Positions 58,810 through 64,000 of a stretch of DNA of 64,000 bases are shown here, piece after piece. Position numbers and translations under genes: made by a program. The DNA lies in the NCBI GenBank assembly GCA_037576195.1, contig CM075104.1:2052775-2116774 (forward strand). The letters are read 5' to 3'. Each line of letters opens with the position of its first letter. Position 1 is the first letter of the stretch. This DNA is from Phytoseiulus persimilis (lineage: Eukaryota > Arthropoda > Arachnida > Mesostigmata > Phytoseiidae). Below the pieces are notes generated by a model. The model saw only the letters and a list, made by a program, of their open reading frames with translations, did no database searches and had not been told where the DNA came from.

Positions 58810-60679
58810 GTAACATCTTGGCAACCTTTCGTCGTCCCTCACTGCCGAGCTGCATTCTTCACGCTTTCTGCGCTCACAACCACGCAGTAGGTTGTGATAA
58901 GAAGAGCCGATCGCTTGGAATTCGGCCAGCATTCGACTGAACTTGGCATTGAGTTTTATCGCGAGATGTAAAGGAGATTACGTGCCAGCTCGAGAAGAGC
59001 TACTGGAGTGTATGGTTCAAACTTAGTGGAGAATTTCGATATAAAATCGAACCGAAATGGGATCTGTTACCGTTAGGATTTGAGAAACATTTCAAGGCGA
59101 AGGGACTTCTCAAGGAAGTTAAGCGGTCCCATTTGATGAGTCCCCGATTTCTGTCAGGTACCTGATGCGCGGCAAACGTCGCTGTGGCTGGCTCACAGGA
59201 GATATTGGTGAGGCCAGGATCGTTTGTCTTTCGGAGCGCGGGGCGTGTTCGGCGAATCATAAGGGAACTTCTGTTTGTCGAGTTCATGATCGATGTGATT
59301 GTCCACGCTATATCCAGCGGTAAATTAGCAACCTGTGGCGTGGGCTTCCAATAACGCTGGAGCCAATATGCTGAATAGAGCTGCGTAAGCAAACTCCGCT
59401 CTGCTCGCAACTTCGCTACTCAGCGTAATTCTGGAGCGGATACCTCCAGCGCTGCTCCATATTCACGGTGGCATATATGAAGTATCGAAGCGGAGCAGCA
59501 ACCCTGCCCTTGACCTATTGTTCCGCATCTCCTCGATGCATATTGGCCGTCTCCTTCTCAGGCGTCTGCCAGGTCGTCCGATACACTATCTTCGAGGACT
59601 CGTTCTTCCGTCTCGGCTCTTCACGTGGGTAACTCAAAATTTCTAAATCCGGTTTCCTCCCAAGAATCGACGACAGAACAAACGGTCGAAGGCTCTTTTT
59701 CTCCAGACTGCTAGTCAGGGCGGGCATGAGCATCTCCCAGTGTTCAGTGATCGTTGAATGACAGAGCCCCTGTTTCTCAACCGAGGGGGCGCCCTCGGAT
59801 CAAAGTGCGAAGAGTCGACGAAAACTCTCTCAGGATCAAACGAGCTTCGCTACGCTTCTGACACCGGGCGAAGCCTGGAGAACCTTTGCTCGCTGGGACC
59901 TCATCCATTCGGCGCGTTCAGCCGTCCTCACTCTCATTCATCCGTCTATTTAAAGCCGGGCTGTCCATATCAAGACGAGGAGCTGTCCAAGGCCTTGAGT
60001 TTTTCCCCGCGCCGTTCGTGGACCTCCGTATGAAGTTTTAAAGCCATCTTTCGCCAGGCTGCCGGACGCTCAGGTCCTTCAAGCGTCTGTTTCTGATGAT
60101 ATTGTCATCAACTCTCGCTGAAATTGAACATGGCTGACTCTTTCTCAAGAGCAACCAACCAGCTTCATAATACTGAAGGATGTAGCGCGAACTTTGGGGA
60201 GGGGTCGGAAAGAAGGATTTTTTTCTAAACCCTCGAAGTAGGCGGAACCTATGTGCCATGAATGCCGAAGACTCAACTTCGTCTGAGCCTGTGCCAACCT
60301 TCTGACTCTCTGTAATTATTTAAGGGAACTTCAAACAAATACCTTCCGCAACGGCAGCCTGATCCCCTCGGGACCCAGATAGTGTGAGAGTGGGCGACCG
60401 GGCTGTTCGGAGCTATCAGTTGTCTTTGGGTAGTGTTGGACGGCCTCTCAAAATGTTCCCGGACGCGAGAATCCCTTGTTGGATGAAGTCAACTGATTTT
60501 CAATGGCGGCGCGAAGCTCGAACCAAATGTGTCATCGTCGTTCGTCAAACGATCCAAAAATCTTGGTTGCGCGGTTGGCTCCGATTTTCTGCGCCGCCGG
60601 AATCAGTGCGTTAAAAAACGAAGTAGATCAACATTGGGCATGAGAGTTACCGGACTGCTGAATGAGTCTGTTATAGCAG

Positions 60680-61132
60680 AGTGTCCCTGATGTTGGATGG
60701 GTCGTAAATTCTTATCACGGGATCGAAATCACGAGCTTCGAGAGGCCAAGAGTTTACCCTCCTGCACCGACCACGTTCGTGGTGAAAGGACTGGTCTCCG
60801 AAGTCGATCCCGAGACGAGGCTTACTGTCCGCACACCCTTTGCAGAATAGGTATCGATGTTCTCGGAAAGCTGTGAGGTTCCTGCCGATTTTGACTTCAG
60901 ATTCCTTGAGAACTTGATAGAAAGGTACCCGATCCTACATGCCCGGAGCTTGATGGCCGAGTTAATGTACTACTGTCCTCCTGTGAGCTCGATTCCGTCA
61001 TGCGTGGAAATTGAAGACCTTGTCTGGCTATTTCTTGGCCTCAACTGCTTCCATATCCCGACGGATTGCCATGTGACCACTATTACAGGCGCACTCGCAA
61101 GTCTAGTGGAACCTGCGTTCCATCGGGTTTGA
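60680..61132 (+). pseudogene. Reading frame interrupted by one in-frame TAG
   Basis: After an acceptor-like GTTATAGCAG the frame runs 56 codons (with YPPAPTTFVVKGLVSEVD), meets TAG at 60848-60850, and continues in the same frame for 93 codons to TGA 61130-61132. The second part contains FRFLENLIERYPI and EIEDLVWLFLGLN. Sequence on both sides of the stop has the same protein-like character. The options are a broken gene, an element-derived frame with stop read-through, or chance. ATG 60857 could start the second part on its own (91 residues). No homologue is recognised. Confidence 0.3.
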
Positions 61133-62837
61133 CATGCGTTCAGGTGCGGCTCGGAGAACAGATTCTGGGAGTTGAGTTCCACTGTGGAAGGCAGAAGAAC
61201 CGTGACGCAGAAGACATGAGTGATTGACAGTCAAAACGAGGGATATGATAAGCTGCTTGTACATTCATTTAGAACGATGCTTCACGCTGGAAGAGAAAAG
61301 TCCAGAATTCACTATCAAGAGCACCTCTGATACCGGAAAGGAGCTTGAACAGTCTTCCGGTCGGGAACTCTGCGTGTGCCAGGGGGTGGACTGTATCTTG
61401 AGGGCGAGGCGCTGATACACGGAGCCGTTCTCCTCTGAGCACCGCAGAATACGTTCTTTGAGGCCGATGCTGGCCGGCTCAGAATCGTTTGAATTCCGGA
61501 TGCGTTGCTCCCACCCAGCCGGGTGTCTGGCGCTATTTCTCTCCAATTGTGATTCGAAGACGACTCGGAGTTGAAAATATCCGACTCGTTCCTCGGGCAT
61601 GCGCGCCGTCCGCCAGGCGCTATAGAGGCAAGGGAGTCGAGTTTCTGTTGAGCTCCCGGGACTGTAATTCGGAGTTGACTATCCCGACCCAAGTACGAGT
61701 CGAACTGTTTGCTCAAGGCGACCCAAAGCTCAAACAGAACAGGAACTTTCCGGAACGGATCATTTTCCGACTTTATTACCGCCTGCGGCTTACGCTCTTA
61801 AGATTCCGTGGAGCTGCGTTTCGCCCACAAAAACGGAAATTCACCGAGGGAACGTTTGTTCCGTCAGGGAAGTCCGGGTGTGCGATTGAGAGGAATAACA
61901 GCCGACGCGAAAACTGGTTGCAGAATGCGAGCTTCCTTCTCCTGAGCCTTGGAACTCGGGAAGCGATTCCGGATTCGCAATGTGTCTCTTCGACTTTCTC
62001 AGGCCACCCACACCTTCTTGAGAGCTTTTCCGATTCAATAGCCTGCTTCCGAGCGATCTGATTCCTGCCAGTGCTCCTCGTACGATTGCGCCGTTCTCTC
62101 ATTGTGACCCGGAACTTCTCTCAGAGCACACCAACAACGCTCTCGCACTCGTCGCGACGGCGCTGAGAGTTTCGGATGCATAGTTGATGTCGCCAAGCGG
62201 CGAGGCAGGCTCAAAATCGGAACCGCCTCGTCCTCCAAAGCAGCCGCCAGGACATAGTCCTCCCCTTGATCGTGTCCGAAGAATGAATTAGGCCCGTGCA
62301 ACAGTGCTTGGGTGCGAAGTCCTCAACTTGCTCGGACCGATGACCGTTTTCTGCGAAGACATCGTTAATCCAATTGTTCTCCAGAGTCGGATTCGTTTGA
62401 GGAGACGGGAAATGTTCCGTCGGAATGATCCGATTTCCACTGATTTCAATTTGATCACAATGTCTTCGCCTTCGCTTCACTGTGTAATACCATTTCATGG
62501 CTCATGAGATCACTTTCCAGGACTTCGGGATTCACGCCCAGGATTCAGCGCGCCTGTCTCCAGGCTGCCAGCAATCAGTGATGCCGCATAGTAGAATATT
62601 TCGGTCTGCCCGTCATCAACATGGTTCGATCTTGACCCTCCGGAATGTGACCCTTATTCGTGAATCTTCGACTCCCAGTGATGGCGACAGGAGCTGCTCT
62701 TGTATGCGAGGAGTCGGTTGAATAGCTGATTCCACACAGCGTTCTCTGATGGATCCAGAGCAAGGTGTCGGATCGTTTGGGGTTTTCGGTTGCAACGCAC
62801 ATCCTTTCTGACCGAGCGGAAATTGTTTTCATTTCAG
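61133..62837. other. Receptor intron, no supported exon
   Basis: A 190-codon plus frame (61489-62061) overlaps open minus frames and shows no motif. The last 20 bases are the polypyrimidine tract and acceptor of receptor exon 2. Confidence 0.45.
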
Positions 62838-63025
62838 TGACGGCTGTGACGAGTAGTGTTCTCACCTTGTCTGCGATTGCTTGTGACCGCTTCGTTGCCA
62901 CTCTGTTTCCGTTTCACGTTAGAACAACAGAGCGAAGGACAAATTTCGTGCTCGCCTCCATCTGGATGCTTTCAGCCGCCGCAGCGTCTCCGCTTCTAAT
63001 TTACACGACACCGATCGTAGTTCAG
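62838..63025 (+). CDS. Class A peptide G-protein-coupled receptor, exon 2 (TM3-TM4)
   Basis: The acceptor is TTGTTTTCATTTCAG|TG and the donor GTTCAG|GTCAGT. TG completes the Met codon left by exon 1, and 62 codons follow in phase 0. TM3 runs into SAIACDRFVA, where DRF at residues 138-140 replaces the usual DRY. Intracellular loop 2 has FPFHVRTTERRT, and TM4 holds the conserved Trp164 and Pro173. The exon ends just after TM4, so the second extracellular loop, TM5-TM7 and the C-terminus must lie beyond the window. The join to exon 1 gives an unbroken loop1-TM3 sequence (FMCRVEGFVQ-MTAV), which confirms the 13.4-kb intron. Confidence 0.95.
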
Positions 63026-64000
63026 GTCAGTTGATACTGTTTCAACATTAGATCCAGAGCCTCTCCGGACGCATTCTGAGCCACGGCCTCACAGGGCCGC
63101 CATCAGTCGACATGACCAGCTGGTCGAACATGGTACATTCGTCATTAAATTGCAAAGCCCGGGGGAAATATCGCGTGTAACGTGGCTCGCATCGTTCTCG
63201 CCGCAGTTTATGCTCGACATCATTTGATCCTCGCTGAAGACTGGTGTTGCGGAATATCGGAAGAGCTTACTGCCAGGCTAGCGTGCTCTTCGGGAGGGAA
63301 AATATTGGGTGGATGCAAAAGTTCTGGGCCCTTAATTTCAATCGCTTATAACCACGCTCCCGGGAGGCGCAAAAAGATAATAAAATGCACGAAATGAGCG
63401 GAATTCAGTCGGCTTTCAGATGGAATCAACCGCGACATATTTCAAAGAGCACCGTGCTCACAGCATCGATTTTACTCAAAGGGTCGAAATTGGAAAGATC
63501 GCGATTTTGCGGTTCCAGCGAAATTAATATTATGACCCACTGTTTTCTCTTCAGGAACATGGAGTTCGTCGAAAAATGAGCGGTTTCAAAAAAAAATTGA
63601 GCATTTCGGTCACGGCAAAGCGGAGATAGCGGCTCCCGGAGATTCGATTTTTTCGTGATTCTTTGGTGACCTTTTTCCGCCAATTGAACGTCTCATGGAT
63701 GGGATACGCTGGAATTTCCCTGGAAACTCTCGGAAGCCTCTTGGAAACGTCCTCTCAACGCTTTTCATCAATGTTTGCTTTGCAAGAAGAGACCCGAGAA
63801 TCAGAGTCGGATTGTCGGAATCATTTTCGTCTCCTCTAGCGACGGGAGAGTCATTTCACTGCGACCCATTCATCGGTATATATGTACTCGCCGGTTGTTA
63901 TCGACGAATTCTCGTTGAGGAAGGGAACCAAGTCGTCGTCACTCAGTGCGACAGGTCGGCCTGATCGTGGCTCATCGTTCAGGTCCTGGTTGCTGTCTTG
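63026..64000. other. Following intron of the receptor gene
   Basis: No exon encoding loop 2 or TM5 is visible. Short frames (for example plus 63695-63964) carry no receptor motifs. A-rich runs occur near 63588-63596. Confidence 0.5.

Noticed and set aside
61489-62061. 190-codon plus-strand frame in the receptor intron
   Set aside because: Overlaps open frames on the other strand and shows no domain; likely chance.

Overview
This window is eukaryotic, from an intron-rich animal genome, most likely an arthropod. A chelicerate such as a predatory mite is my guess, resting on base composition near 50% GC, fairly short introns and the receptor types present; no single base pattern proves it. There are no operons, ribosome binding sites or bacterial signals. 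Most long open frames are chance or antisense shadows, because stop codons appear to be scarce in this composition. I trusted length and family motifs for intronless genes, and chains of exons with matching splice phase for spliced ones.

Layout. Positions 3-134 hold the last coding piece of a plus-strand gene that enters from the left. Positions 4504-4930 hold a non-autonomous hAT-type foldback element with an exact 8-bp target duplication. From 13737 to 27720 on the plus strand I can assemble a single-pass membrane protein gene: signal peptide, a small cysteine-containing ectodomain, a Thr/Ser-rich mucin-like stalk, a transmembrane exon, and a cytoplasmic tail split over small exons. An AATAAA follows 300 bp after the stop. 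One linking exon near 15.1-15.5 kb is unresolved, so the 5' part (13737-15052) and the 3' part (15541-27720) could still be two genes. Intron sequence of this gene holds an antisense reading frame (23.7-24.2 kb) and a short signal-peptide frame (16.4 kb).

Positions 28-33 kb are mainly non-coding, with a broken hAT transposase tail near 31.8 kb. Two intronless minus-strand genes follow. One (33194-34312) encodes an Ig-like, Cys-rich type I receptor with two PPxY motifs in its tail. The other (37013-37996) encodes a CUB plus LDL-receptor class A single-pass protein. A weaker three-exon small gene lies at 39790-40690, with a 35-bp tandem repeat in its first intron, and a LINE-like tail fragment lies at 41.2-41.45 kb.

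From 49026 to the right edge runs a plus-strand class A peptide G-protein-coupled receptor. Two exons are in the window, joined across a 13.4-kb intron; TM1-TM4 are covered and the gene continues past 64000. That intron holds several weak candidates: a tRNA-like relic, a WD-like exon, an antisense exon with a transmembrane segment, and a frame broken by a single TAG.

The well-supported genes all encode cell-surface or signalling proteins. They do not form an obvious pathway, and I see no cluster that would make a discrete new defence or biosynthetic system.
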